The translations under genes and the position numbers were made by a program. From an uncultured Acidobacteriia bacterium (lineage in GTDB: Bacteria; Acidobacteriota; Terriglobia; Bryobacterales; Bryobacteraceae), in NCBI GenBank assembly GCA_903875575.1, contig CAIQWJ010000078.1, positions 54,329-118,328 on the forward strand: 64,000 bases of DNA, written 5' to 3'. The notes below the pieces were generated by a model. That model saw only the letters and a list, made by a program, of their open reading frames with translations, was not told where the DNA came from and did not search any database. The stretch's first letter is position 1. Every line of letters starts with the position of its first letter. Below, piece by piece: positions 17,912-25,910 of the stretch.

Positions 17912-18225
17912 TTGTTCGGTCTCCACGGAGCGGCAATCGGCTCCTCACTGCGCATCACTCTGGTGATCATCGTTTCCGCCCAGGCGGAGCCACCAGCCTG
18001 CGGTCCCATCCCGGGGCCCTCTTTTGAAGGCCGCCAAGGTGCTGCAGCGCACTGTTTCTCTTATCGGCGACGGTTTCGCAAACCTGTAGTCACGTCGCGC
18101 GGATTTTCTGTTTCTCCCTTTTAGACAGGAGCTTTGCGCCAACACGGTGCCAATCGCCACCAAACCTATAGCGCAGCGGAAATCCGCCGATAAGACCCAC
18201 AAGTGAATCGGAACAGAAAACGACT
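17912..18225. promoter_or_regulatory. Divergent intergenic region of the chemotaxis cluster with several hairpins
   Basis: These 314 bases separate cheA (minus) from cheY (plus), so both promoters must lie here. I see no clear -35/-10 pair. Dyad symmetry is dense: GCGACG (18067-18072) pairs with CGTCGC (18093-18098) around an inner GGTTT-cgc-AAACC hairpin (18072-18084). GTGC/GCAC follows at 18039-18042/18049-18052, and GGCC/GGCC at 18015-18018/18029-18032. On the minus strand these would form three stems ahead of cheA. A structured leader or riboswitch is possible, but I could not match it to a known class. Confidence 0.35.
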
Positions 18226-18615
18226 ATGCCATTTGACCTACTGATCGTCGATGACTCTGCGGCCATCCGGAAGATCCTTCAAAGGGTGCTGCAGAAAACA
18301 GAAATGCCCATCGGAAACATACACGAGGCCGGCGACGGACTGGAAGCACTTGCGGTCCTGAAAGCCAATAAGATCAGCTTCGTGCTGAGCGACATCAACA
18401 TGCCGAACATGGACGGCCTTCAGTTGCTGGCCCAGATTCGGGCTAACGAGGATTGGAAAGCGATCCCCGTGATCCTCATCACCACCGAAGGCAGCCAGAC
18501 CAAAGTCATGGAGGCCGCGCATATGGGGGCTACCGGGTATGTGCGAAAACCCTTTACGCCGGAACAAATCAACAACGTGCTTGCAGGGCTGACGGGCAGC
18601 CCGCTGAACGGATAG
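18226..18615 (+). CDS. cheY: CheY-like single-domain response regulator, second copy
   Basis: A 129-residue receiver with acidic pair in LIVDDSAAI, acceptor Asp56 in FVLSDINMPNMDG, Thr in VILITTEGSQ and Lys in YVRKPFTPEQ. All catalytic positions are kept. It begins a two-gene plus-strand unit with the CheX-like gene 12 bp downstream. It diverges from the cheA operon, so both units probably share regulation. It is about as different from the CheY at 11949 as unrelated paralogs, so a recent duplication is unlikely. Confidence 0.92.
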   Translation: MPFDLLIVDDSAAIRKILQRVLQKTEMPIGNIHEAGDGLEALAVLKANKISFVLSDINMPNMDGLQLLAQIRANEDWKAIPVILITTEGSQTKVMEAAHMGATGYVRKPFTPEQINNVLAGLTGSPLNG

Positions 18616-18627
18616 AGAGAATAACCG

Positions 18628-19170
18628 ATGAAACAGCTTATAGATTCAGCGACGATTGTGATGATGGTGCGCCGCGCCACCACAGATGTGCTTTCCACTA
18701 TGCTGGCAATCGATGCCGAACCAGGTGAGGCCTACACCGAGATACTGCCACCGGCGAATACCGAGGGGGTCGTCTCATTCGTGGGCGTGACCGGCGCGGA
18801 ATGGGCCGGCACCGGCTGCCTCCGATGCGGTTCAGGCTCAGCCTGTCAGCTTGCCGGCCGATTCCTCATGACGGAGTTTCACCATGTGAACGACGAAGTG
18901 CTGGACGCCTTCGCCGAACTCACAAACATGATCATCGGCAATATGAAGAACGATCTGGAACTCCTGCTCGGCCCTACCGGCCTGAGCATCCCCACCGTCA
19001 TCTACGGCAAGAACTTCAGTACCCGCAGCCTGCGCCGCGAAGAATGGATCATCGTCCCGTTCCGCTGCGGGGATGACCTCCTCGAAGTCAGAGTGTGTCT
19101 GCAGGAAAGACAATCGAAGTTCTCTGTCACCCGTTACGGAAAAAAACAGGAATTTATACTCGGACGTTGA
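18628..19170 (+). CDS. cheX: CheX-like chemotaxis phosphatase, second copy
   Basis: A 180-residue CheC/CheX-fold protein. The signature D-x3-E-x2-N is seen in DAFAELTNMIIGNMK, with the later Pro in LSIPTVI. Three cysteines cluster at CLRCGSGSAC in the middle of the protein, which is unusual and could bind metal or respond to redox state. It likely dephosphorylates the CheY encoded 12 bp upstream. It is a distant paralog of the CheX at 9381. Start ATG 18628. Confidence 0.8.
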   Translation: MKQLIDSATIVMMVRRATTDVLSTMLAIDAEPGEAYTEILPPANTEGVVSFVGVTGAEWAGTGCLRCGSGSACQLAGRFLMTEFHHVNDEVLDAFAELTNMIIGNMKNDLELLLGPTGLSIPTVIYGKNFSTRSLRREEWIIVPFRCGDDLLEVRVCLQERQSKFSVTRYGKKQEFILGR

Positions 19171-19193
19171 GGGAGGAAACGGAGCGATCAGGG

Positions 19194-19211
19194 GCCGGGC
19201 AAGAACCCGGC
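19194..19211 (+). terminator. Hairpin downstream of the second cheY-cheX unit
   Basis: GCCGGG (19194-19199) and CCCGGC (19206-19211) form a perfect six-base-pair stem around caagaa, 23 bp after the cheX stop. No U-run follows, so this is at best a weak or factor-assisted terminator. Confidence 0.4.
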
Positions 19212-19232
19212 GGCCGGGAGACCGACGCCCCG

Positions 19233-19266
19233 GCGCACAGCCAAACTGCGCACAGCCAAACTGCGC
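19233..19266. repeat. 15-bp tandem duplication
   Basis: The unit gcgcacagccaaact occurs at 19233-19247 and 19248-19262 without mismatch, and the first four bases recur at 19263-19266. It sits between cheX and the tRNA gene. It is probably slippage in non-coding DNA. Confidence 0.8.
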
Positions 19267-19313
19267 CCCGAAACAATGCCTTTCAACCCAAACAAATGCC
19301 AAACAAGAGAATT

Positions 19314-19389
19314 TGGTGGACGGAACGGGATTCGAACCCGCGACCCCCGCGATGCGAACGCGGTGCTCTCCCAACTGAGCTATCCGCCC
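19314..19389 (-). tRNA. tRNA-Ala (anticodon CGC)
   Basis: A 76-base cloverleaf on the minus strand. The acceptor is GGGCGGA paired with TCCGTCC, with the G3-U70 pair that defines alanine identity. The D arm is AGCTCAGTTGGGAGAGC. The anticodon arm is CCGCG-TTCGCAT-CGCGG, giving anticodon CGC. The T arm is CGGG-TTCGAAT-CCCG. Discriminator A and a genomically encoded CCA end the gene at 19314. Confidence 0.97.
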
Positions 19390-19418
19390 ACTCGGGCTGA
19401 ACCTCTACAATATAACAA

Positions 19419-20183
19419 ATGGTTTCTTCTGACCGCGATTCCGCCCTCAACACTCCCGAATTAACCGACAAAATGCGGAGTGAGTGGGACGAACGCGCCC
19501 GCGAGAACGCCCGCCACTACATCGCAACCGGTCAGTTGAACTGGAACGATGAGGAGTATTTCGAATCCGGACGCGAGAATGTTCGCCGCGAGATCCTGAC
19601 AGACATGGGCAATATCTGCCAGGGCAAAGACCCCAAACAGATGACCGTGCTCGAAATCGGTTGCGGTTCCGGCCGCATCACCCGCGCTCTTTCCGAAGTC
19701 TTCGGACAGGTCTATGCCGTGGATATCAGCGGCGAGATGATCCGGCAGGCCCGCGAATCACTCCATGACAGGCCGAACGCCCATGTCTTCCAGAACAATG
19801 GTTCGGACCTCTCAATACTGGGAGACATTCGCGTGGATTTCGCCTTTTCCTACATCGTCTTCCAGCACATCCCGAGCCGGCAGGTAATTTCCAGCTACGT
19901 TCGCGACGTGCATCGCCTCCTCAGGCCCGGCGGCCTGTTCAAGTTCCAGGTGCAGGGCGGCAGTTCCATGGATGCGCCTCCCGGCGACACATGGCTTGGC
20001 GCTCCGTTTTCCGACGCCGACGCCGTGACCATGGCGGAAGAATGTGGGTTCGAACCACGCCACCGCATCGGAGCGGAAACGCAATACTTCTGGCTCTGGT
20101 TCTTCCGCCAGACATGGTGGGAAAGAGCCCGGGGCATTCTTCGGAAACAGGGTTGGCAGGGTATTCCTGCCATTTTCCGCTAG
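19419..20183 (+). CDS. Class I SAM-dependent methyltransferase
   Basis: A 254-residue protein with a Rossmann methyltransferase core. Motif I is VLEIGCGSGRITRAL, the acidic strand end is VYAVDISGEMI, and the post-I segment is DFAFSYIVFQHIP followed by LLRPGGLFKFQVQG. The first 60 residues are charged and helical (SEWDERARENARHYI), a lead seen in methyltransferases acting on small molecules or lipids. Substrate is unknown. ATG 19419 lies 29 bp beyond the 5' end of the divergent tRNA gene, so the two promoters overlap. Confidence 0.85.
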   Translation: MVSSDRDSALNTPELTDKMRSEWDERARENARHYIATGQLNWNDEEYFESGRENVRREILTDMGNICQGKDPKQMTVLEIGCGSGRITRALSEVFGQVYAVDISGEMIRQARESLHDRPNAHVFQNNGSDLSILGDIRVDFAFSYIVFQHIPSRQVISSYVRDVHRLLRPGGLFKFQVQGGSSMDAPPGDTWLGAPFSDADAVTMAEECGFEPRHRIGAETQYFWLWFFRQTWWERARGILRKQGWQGIPAIFR

Positions 20184-20206
20184 CTGGAATAGAGGAAGCG
20201 AAGCGG

Positions 20207-20467
20207 CTAGCCGGTCGTCTCGCCACCACTCCCCGCGCCCGCAGCAGCGTCTTTGTTCTGCGCCTCGCGACGTTTCGCCCAATATGACTTCATCCTCGCC
20301 GAAACTTCCTTGCGCCCGGCGGTGTCCATAGACTTCCGGCCGCGCTTTGGGCCACGAACACCAACCGACTGGCCGGAAGCCGCGCCCACCGCCTCGAGTG
20401 AATCGATGATTCGTTGCAGACGGTTCCTCTCCGCAACCAGTTCGCCAATGATCCGATACAGGTCCAT
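20207..20467 (-). CDS. Small conserved protein with MDLY...GRKSM...YW pattern, unknown function
   Basis: An 86-residue protein that starts MDLYRIIGELVAERNRLQRI, a helical, probably coiled-coil segment. A basic stretch RGPKRGRKSM and then VSARMKSYWAKRREAQ follow. I recall similar short proteins as frequent hypotheticals in Acidobacteriota; the basic Trp-containing tail suggests nucleic-acid binding, which is inference. The ATG at 20467 has GGGAG close upstream; the frame extends to an ATG at 20524, but those 19 residues look non-conserved. It lies just after tatC on the same strand. Confidence 0.6.
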   Translation of the reverse strand: MDLYRIIGELVAERNRLQRIIDSLEAVGAASGQSVGVRGPKRGRKSMDTAGRKEVSARMKSYWAKRREAQNKDAAAGAGSGGETTG

Positions 20468-20530
20468 GATCTCCCGGGGCACCCTCACTGCAGCCGGAGA
20501 CGCACACCGCGCCCCCGGCCGCATTCAAGA

Positions 20531-21544
20531 CTATCTCACGAAAAATGGCCAGTGCATGACGAACTTAAACCCAAAGTGCATTGCAGTGAGCCACGTAATT
20601 GTCAAGATTACCACTACAATCCCGCCGAACCACTTCAGGAACAGCGACCACGGGAACTTCCTCTTCTCGCGGCGCAGTACCAGCAGATAGCTGGCAAAAA
20701 TACCTACGTAGAAAAGCACAATCATGGGCGTCGCGAAAAGGGTCAGATTGAAGACATCGCCGGTCGGAGTGATGATCGCCGCAAGGATAACGATGATGAG
20801 GATTGCGTACCGGCTGTGACGCACCAGGAATGACGGATTGACCACCCGAATGAGCGTCAGCAGGAACAGCATGACGGGAATCTCGAAGACCAGGCCCACC
20901 GCCAGCATCACATCCACAAACAGGTCGTAATACTCGCTGACGTTGATGCCTGGCGTGATCCCGCCCTCAATACCGATCCCGAGCAGAAATTCAAGCCCGT
21001 ACCGGAAGGCGACAAAATAAGCGAACAAACCGCCGAGAATGAACAGCCCTGCGCTCGACGCCACAAAAGGCACCGCCCACTTCCGTTCGTGCTTGTAAAG
21101 ACCGGGTGCGATGAACGCCCAAACCTGGTACAAAATCCACGGGGAAGCAAGGAAGATCGCGCACAGCAATGGCAACTTCATCCAGATGATCTGGAACGTG
21201 TCCATCGGCGAGATCAGCACCAGATTCGGCGGATTGATATGGAGATGTTCGAGCGCCACCTTGGCTGGTTTGCGGACGATTTCCCACAGAGGATTGGCGA
21301 AGAACATGCTGATGGCAAACGCCACCGCCATGCCATACACGGTCAACAAAATCCGATGTCGAAGTTCTTCCAGGTGATCAAGGAAGCTCATCCTGACCAT
21401 CCCGTCTTCTTCTTCGTCACCGGGGTCCGAACCGCCGCCCAAAAGTGGTTTCTGGAGGCCGCTGAAAATACCAGTCAACCTGTCGAGTAAGGAATTCTCC
21501 TCGGGCGGAGTGGATGCTCCCCCGGTCGCGTCGTTGGATGCCAT
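20531..21544 (-). CDS. tatC: Sec-independent translocase TatC
   Basis: A 337-residue protein with the TatC core of six membrane helices. The conserved N-terminal cytoplasmic signature FLDHLEELRHRI, which binds the twin-arginine signal, is followed by the first helix. Later helices include LFILGGLFAYFVAF and LVFEIPVMLFLLTL. It carries an extra cytoplasmic N-terminal extension of about 50 acidic and Gly-rich residues compared with E. coli TatC (258 residues). It lies 9 bp downstream of the tatA-like gene. A Tat substrate candidate is encoded at 33044-34183. Confidence 0.93.
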   Translation of the reverse strand: MASNDATGGASTPPEENSLLDRLTGIFSGLQKPLLGGGSDPGDEEEDGMVRMSFLDHLEELRHRILLTVYGMAVAFAISMFFANPLWEIVRKPAKVALEHLHINPPNLVLISPMDTFQIIWMKLPLLCAIFLASPWILYQVWAFIAPGLYKHERKWAVPFVASSAGLFILGGLFAYFVAFRYGLEFLLGIGIEGGITPGINVSEYYDLFVDVMLAVGLVFEIPVMLFLLTLIRVVNPSFLVRHSRYAILIIVILAAIITPTGDVFNLTLFATPMIVLFYVGIFASYLLVLRREKRKFPWSLFLKWFGGIVVVILTITWLTAMHFGFKFVMHWPFFVR

Positions 21545-21553
21545 GTGCTTACG

Positions 21554-22060
21554 TTAGCCGTTTACCGGGTTACCGGCGGCGGCATGTTCGCCCTCGTGGT
21601 GCAGCGATGGGGGTGGTTCCAGACCCTCGTTGTGGGCGACCTCGGCATGACCAGCCTCGGCGGAACCTGCATCGTACACATGTCCGTTGGGGACGGAATC
21701 GGGCGCGGCCTCTATCTGGAGAGGTCCGGCCACATACTCAGCGCCCTCTGTTGCGGAAGCGCTGGTGTCATAAGTGTTGTCGTAGGAATCGTGTGAACCG
21801 TCATAGTACGAATCGTCAATCGATTCGTAGTTGTACGTATCAGCCATATAGTTCGTGGCCGTCAGTTCTTTTACTCCGGTTTCGCGTTCCAGGTTCTCAA
21901 GTTCACGGTTGAACGTGGTTTTCAGTTCGTTCTGCGCCCGTTTGAATTCCGTCATCGCCTTCCCGAGCGTTCGGGCGATCTTCGGCAACTCCTTTGGACC
22001 GAATAGCAAAAGCGCCAGGAGGACGATAAGCAACATTTCCTGGCCGCCAAGTGTACCCAT
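21554..22060 (-). CDS. tatA: TatA/TatB family pore component with long acidic tail
   Basis: A 168-residue protein with one N-terminal membrane helix (EMLLIVLLALLLFGPKELP), the hinge FGPKELP and an amphipathic helix (KIARTLGKAMTEFKRAQNEL), the exact order of TatA/TatB. The remaining 100 residues are acidic and Tyr/Ser/Asp rich (DSYYDGSHDSYDNTYDT), much longer than an E. coli TatA tail and closer to TatB in length. ATG 22060 is chosen because it places the helix at the N terminus; the frame continues upstream without homology. It is cotranscribed with tatC. Confidence 0.88.
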   Translation of the reverse strand: MGTLGGQEMLLIVLLALLLFGPKELPKIARTLGKAMTEFKRAQNELKTTFNRELENLERETGVKELTATNYMADTYNYESIDDSYYDGSHDSYDNTYDTSASATEGAEYVAGPLQIEAAPDSVPNGHVYDAGSAEAGHAEVAHNEGLEPPPSLHHEGEHAAAGNPVNG

Positions 22061-22119
22061 AACAGTATTGTATTCCACGTATCCCGGCGTGTCGGCCTTA
22101 ACACCGGACAGCAGCGACT

Positions 22120-23004
22120 TCAACCCACTTCGGTCTGGACCCACCCATTGCCCCAGACGGTCAGGCGTCCCACGCCAGTCCACCAAAGCGCCTCCAGCCA
22201 TGGCAGGAATTCGGCAATATCCCCTTCATATTCCGCTTCGCCCCGAAAACCGCCCAAACTATGGGACTGACCCGTTCGGGAGCTCCGACGCTGGTAGTCG
22301 CACTGGTCCAGGCGCGAACTCGTCATCCGCACAAGACTGGCCCGATCCCCCAGTCCACGGAAATCGATACTCTCCGCCCGAAAGCCCCCCTGATACAGGC
22401 CGACCAAACCGGTAACCCGATCCCGCGACCGCCGTATGACGGCATCGAAATGCGGCTCCCGCAGACTTTCTCCCCCGCTCTTCAGTTCCGTCGGCGTCAG
22501 AAACGTCAGCCTGACACGCGGAGTGGGCGGTCTGGCCATCCCGAAATCCAACAAAGCCGCAGGCAATTCCGTCGCGCGCAGCAACTCGACGCGCGGCCGT
22601 CCGGGGCCCAGCCCCCGCACGCAAAGTTCGGAAAAAGCCTGACTGAAATAGTCGAGCGCAGGTACTCCGGGGTCAAAAAGGTTAATGCCGATTTCAAACT
22701 GCTCCCCCGCTAAAAACGTCCGCCCGTCCAAAGAAGCCGCCCGCAACACGAACGGACGCGGCAAATCCCGAAAACCGCTGGGGCCTGCCGCGTCACGGGG
22801 AGCGCGGGGCTCAAACATCCGGGCATAAGCGCACTCGGAAGCTCGTCGGCAGGTTTTTGCCCCCGGGCAATCTTCCGAGCAGGCAATCCGGCGAAAGATC
22901 TCTCCAAATGCGCCCCGGAACGTGTTGGCCGTCTGTCCCGGAGCGAAAGAAATCGCATCCCTCGCCCGGAATTCGAATCGCAGGGGACGGACGCGCAGGA
23001 TCAT
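22120..23004 (-). CDS. cas6: Cas6-family CRISPR RNA endoribonuclease, orphan
   Basis: A 294-residue RAMP-fold protein. The C-terminal glycine-rich block SLGGFRGEAEYEGD leads to WTGVGRLTVWGNGWV, the layout of the second ferredoxin-like domain of Cas6. An N-terminal Cys cluster (CSEDCPGAKTCRRASEC) before YARMFEP is typical of one Cas6 subfamily. Cas6 cleaves repeat RNA in type I and III systems. A GGAGG six bases before ATG 23004 fixes the start. No other cas gene and no repeat array lies within the window, so its role here is unclear. It is 59 bp upstream of tatA. Confidence 0.75.
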   Translation of the reverse strand: MILRVRPLRFEFRARDAISFAPGQTANTFRGAFGEIFRRIACSEDCPGAKTCRRASECAYARMFEPRAPRDAAGPSGFRDLPRPFVLRAASLDGRTFLAGEQFEIGINLFDPGVPALDYFSQAFSELCVRGLGPGRPRVELLRATELPAALLDFGMARPPTPRVRLTFLTPTELKSGGESLREPHFDAVIRRSRDRVTGLVGLYQGGFRAESIDFRGLGDRASLVRMTSSRLDQCDYQRRSSRTGQSHSLGGFRGEAEYEGDIAEFLPWLEALWWTGVGRLTVWGNGWVQTEVG

Positions 23005-23041
23005 CACAACCCTCCGCCAGCCTGCCTGCGCCCAAGGCCGC

Positions 23042-24586
23042 TCATCGCATCGGGCTGTAGCCGTTTTCCGCCAGCACCACCGCCGCGCGCTCCCGCATCT
23101 CCGGCGTCACGTAAAAGAACGCCCCCACACGGGCCGAACGGAAGATGACACCGCCCTGATAGGTATCCGGCTCCACCTCATACCCGACACCAGCCTCCGC
23201 GAATGCCGCTTCAATCCGTTCCGCATCGGCCAGCTTCTTCGCCACAAAGATCGGCCGTTCTTCGGTGGGCTTTGCGTCCGCGGGCCCTGCCTGCGTTGCG
23301 ACATTCCCGTGTTCCATGCGTAGCTCCTCCATCACCAATGCCAAATTCCGGCCATCACCCTCCGGGGACCATTCCCGATCAGCCTCAAAAGCGACTTCCA
23401 GATCGAAAGCCTCAGCCTTCGCCGGGTCGAGCCGCACGGAAACGTCGCTCTTCCCCGCCCCGATTTCCGCCAGCGCTGTTTCCGCACCATCCACCAGAAT
23501 CCGGACCTTGCCCCCGCCCGCTGCGTCGGGCCGGTACGCACGAAGAGTCATGCCACACACCGGTTCCAGCGGCCGCACGCGAACTTGCAAAACGGGTTCT
23601 ATCCAGCCATCGCCGTGCGCACCCGTCGCCGCGCCTTCCTGGACGACGTAGCCGGTGACCGGCAGACGCGAATGGGTTCGCAGAAGCTTCACCCCATGCT
23701 CCAGGCTCGCGATGGTCCTGTTTTTGTCCAGTTCCATCTTTTGATACAGCTCGATCCACCGGTCGCGGCGAACAAACAAAGCCCGCAGTTCCCGCACGTC
23801 CTCCGCAGTCAACACATGGCCGGGAACAAGATTTGCCGGCATCGGCCTCTGCACGTAAAACGTCCCATGCGGCGGAGCCACCTCCCCTGCCGGGCGGTCC
23901 TTCGTATACAAGTAGATGGAAAGCGATTTGCGGGACCGGTGCCGCTCCTCCTCCGGCAGGTCGATGCGCGGGAAGCCATGCCAGGAGATCTCATTCGTCT
24001 CAAACATGACCGCCCGGTTGAACAGCGGATCGAACGCCTGGATCTGGTTCTGGTCCGGCTGCCGCGGATTCGAATGAATCTCGATGGCTCCGCCCCATTC
24101 CGTCTTCCAGTCCTTATTGAGGTAGACAATCAGGTTCAGCCGGCGATGGAGGTTGTGGTCCTCGGCATAGTTGAAATCGATATGAGGGTCCAACTCCTGG
24201 CCATGCCGGTTTTCATGGGTGCCGCCGCCGAACATCTTCGGATCCAGCAGGAGATCCGGAATCCCGGAAAGCTCGGACATGAAATCCAGAAAAGGCCTGC
24301 CGGAGATGAAAGCATACAGTTCTTCATAGGCGGGACTGATTTCACGAATCTTCGTATTAACCGACTTGCCGCCAGTGGTCCCGCCTTCGCTGATGGCCAG
24401 CTTCTGATCGAAACTGGGAAACTCGGCCAGCAGCCGCTCGGCGAACTGCAGCTCCAGAAAACTGTCGATGGCGATGTGCCGGAAGGGTAAAGCGGTGGCA
24501 AAAGACTGCCGATAGGAGTCTGCATTCTCCTTCACGGACGCGGCAAGCCGGTCAAGCGTCCGGTCAATCTGGCGGGGGTCACTCAT
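23042..24586 (-). CDS. 2OG-Fe(II) oxygenase with two extra C-terminal domains
   Basis: A 514-residue protein. Residues of about 20-260 are a prolyl-hydroxylase-like 2-oxoglutarate oxygenase: HxD in DPHIDFNY, the distal His in EISWHGFPRI and the 2OG-binding Arg in HRSRKSLSIYLY. A beta-rich middle region (about 330-440) looks like a carbohydrate-binding or jelly-roll domain. The last 65 residues (FVAKKLADAERIEAAFAEAG to VVLAENGY) resemble the small DUF2007-type signal-transducing domain. ATG 24586 is used; the frame runs back to a TTG at 24631, which overlaps the divergent dprA start. Substrate is unknown; proteins and peptidyl Pro/Asn are typical. Confidence 0.78.
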   Translation of the reverse strand: MSDPRQIDRTLDRLAASVKENADSYRQSFATALPFRHIAIDSFLELQFAERLLAEFPSFDQKLAISEGGTTGGKSVNTKIREISPAYEELYAFISGRPFLDFMSELSGIPDLLLDPKMFGGGTHENRHGQELDPHIDFNYAEDHNLHRRLNLIVYLNKDWKTEWGGAIEIHSNPRQPDQNQIQAFDPLFNRAVMFETNEISWHGFPRIDLPEEERHRSRKSLSIYLYTKDRPAGEVAPPHGTFYVQRPMPANLVPGHVLTAEDVRELRALFVRRDRWIELYQKMELDKNRTIASLEHGVKLLRTHSRLPVTGYVVQEGAATGAHGDGWIEPVLQVRVRPLEPVCGMTLRAYRPDAAGGGKVRILVDGAETALAEIGAGKSDVSVRLDPAKAEAFDLEVAFEADREWSPEGDGRNLALVMEELRMEHGNVATQAGPADAKPTEERPIFVAKKLADAERIEAAFAEAGVGYEVEPDTYQGGVIFRSARVGAFFYVTPEMRERAAVVLAENGYSPMR

Positions 24587-24630
24587 ATTTCTTTGAGAAA
24601 AAAGGGCTGAAGAAGCAACTATATCAGGCA

Positions 24631-25824
24631 ATGGCTACAGCAACCGTCACACCCACCACCCTCACCAATGAGGAAGAACTTTACTGGCTGGCACTCCGTA
24701 TGATGCCGGGGCTGGGCACCCGGCGCTCCTCACTACTATTGGAGCGCTTTCGCGGCGTGCGTGCCATTTTCCACGCCTCCGCCGCGGAGCTGGAGGGAGC
24801 CGGTGTACCTGGTGCGCTGGCGCGTTCCATAGCCAGCGGCTGCAGTTTTGAAGACGCCGCTGCCCAGCAGCAACTGGTCCGCGATGCCGGGGTCCATCTC
24901 ATCCCCCTCGGAGATGCCCGCTACCCCGAACTCCTCCGCCGGGTCTTCGACCCTCCACCCGTCCTGTTCGCGCGCGGCCGGGTGGATCTCCTGTCCTCCG
25001 TCAATGTCGGAGTGGTCGGAACCCGACATCCCACTCCATACGGAGTAGCGGCGGCGGAGCGTCTGGCTGGCGATCTGGCCCGGGCTGGCATCACCATCGT
25101 CTCCGGAATGGCCCGGGGCATCGACACCGCCGCCCATAAGGCCGCCCTCGCCGGCCAGGGGATGACGGTCGCCGTGTTGGGCTGTGGCGTCGACATCGTC
25201 TACCCTTCAGAAAACCGGAAACTGGCGGCCGAGATCGCAGCGAAAGGCCTCATCCTGTCAGAATTCCCCATGGGTGCCACAGCCTTCCCTCAGAACTTCC
25301 CCATCCGGAACCGGGTCATCAGCGGGCTCAGTTGCGGCCTGCTTGTTGTGGAAGGCGCCCAGTACAGCGGCTCAGGCATTACTGCCCGTTTAGCGCTCGA
25401 TCAGGGACGAGAAGTCTTCGCCGTCCCCGGCAATATCACCTCCAAAATGAGCTGGGGGCCGAATCTGCTGATCAAGCAGGGCGCCAAACTGGTGCAGGAC
25501 TGGAACGACGTCGTGACGGAACTCCCCACCGAAGCCCAGCAACGGCTGATCGCAGCGGGCCGACAACGCATTATGAATGAAGGACTTGGCGCGAATTCTG
25601 CAACTTCTGAGACGCTCGCGGCATCCAAACCAGCAGACCCCATGCAGAGGATCCATCAGGCGATCCTCCGGCAACTCAAAGTGGATGCTTCCACGCACCT
25701 CGATACCCTGGTCACTGCCTGTGAGGAAATCTCGCCGTCGGAGATCATTGCATCTCTCTTTGAGATGGAAATTCAGGGTCTGGTGAAGCAACTCCCCGGG
25801 CGCAACTTTATTAAGGTGTGGTAG
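24631..25824 (+). CDS. dprA: DNA-processing protein DprA
   Basis: A 397-residue DprA with an N-terminal helix-hairpin-helix-like part, the Rossmann domain and a C-terminal winged-helix (about 330-397). The Rossmann domain shows VGVVGTRHPTPYG, VSGMARGIDTAAHKAAL, GCGVDIVYPSENRKL and PIRNRVISGL, then YSGSGITARLAL. It loads RecA onto incoming single-stranded DNA in natural transformation. It diverges from the oxygenase gene with 44 bp between starts and is followed after 86 bp by topA, a neighbour order common in bacteria. Confidence 0.95.
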   Translation: MATATVTPTTLTNEEELYWLALRMMPGLGTRRSSLLLERFRGVRAIFHASAAELEGAGVPGALARSIASGCSFEDAAAQQQLVRDAGVHLIPLGDARYPELLRRVFDPPPVLFARGRVDLLSSVNVGVVGTRHPTPYGVAAAERLAGDLARAGITIVSGMARGIDTAAHKAALAGQGMTVAVLGCGVDIVYPSENRKLAAEIAAKGLILSEFPMGATAFPQNFPIRNRVISGLSCGLLVVEGAQYSGSGITARLALDQGREVFAVPGNITSKMSWGPNLLIKQGAKLVQDWNDVVTELPTEAQQRLIAAGRQRIMNEGLGANSATSETLAASKPADPMQRIHQAILRQLKVDASTHLDTLVTACEEISPSEIIASLFEMEIQGLVKQLPGRNFIKVW

Positions 25825-25910
25825 CATCCGGTTCAGTCGGCATATGTGGGGCGACCTGAAGCCCTCCCCGCTCCAGCACCTGGGGTGGTTTATGCTGAGA
25901 AAGCAATTTT

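Noticed and set aside
18000..18120. Class-I c-di-GMP riboswitch in the chemotaxis leader
   Set aside because: A GCAAACC string occurs, but the conserved GGGACGCAAAGCC block and tetraloop receptor are not found in either direction.
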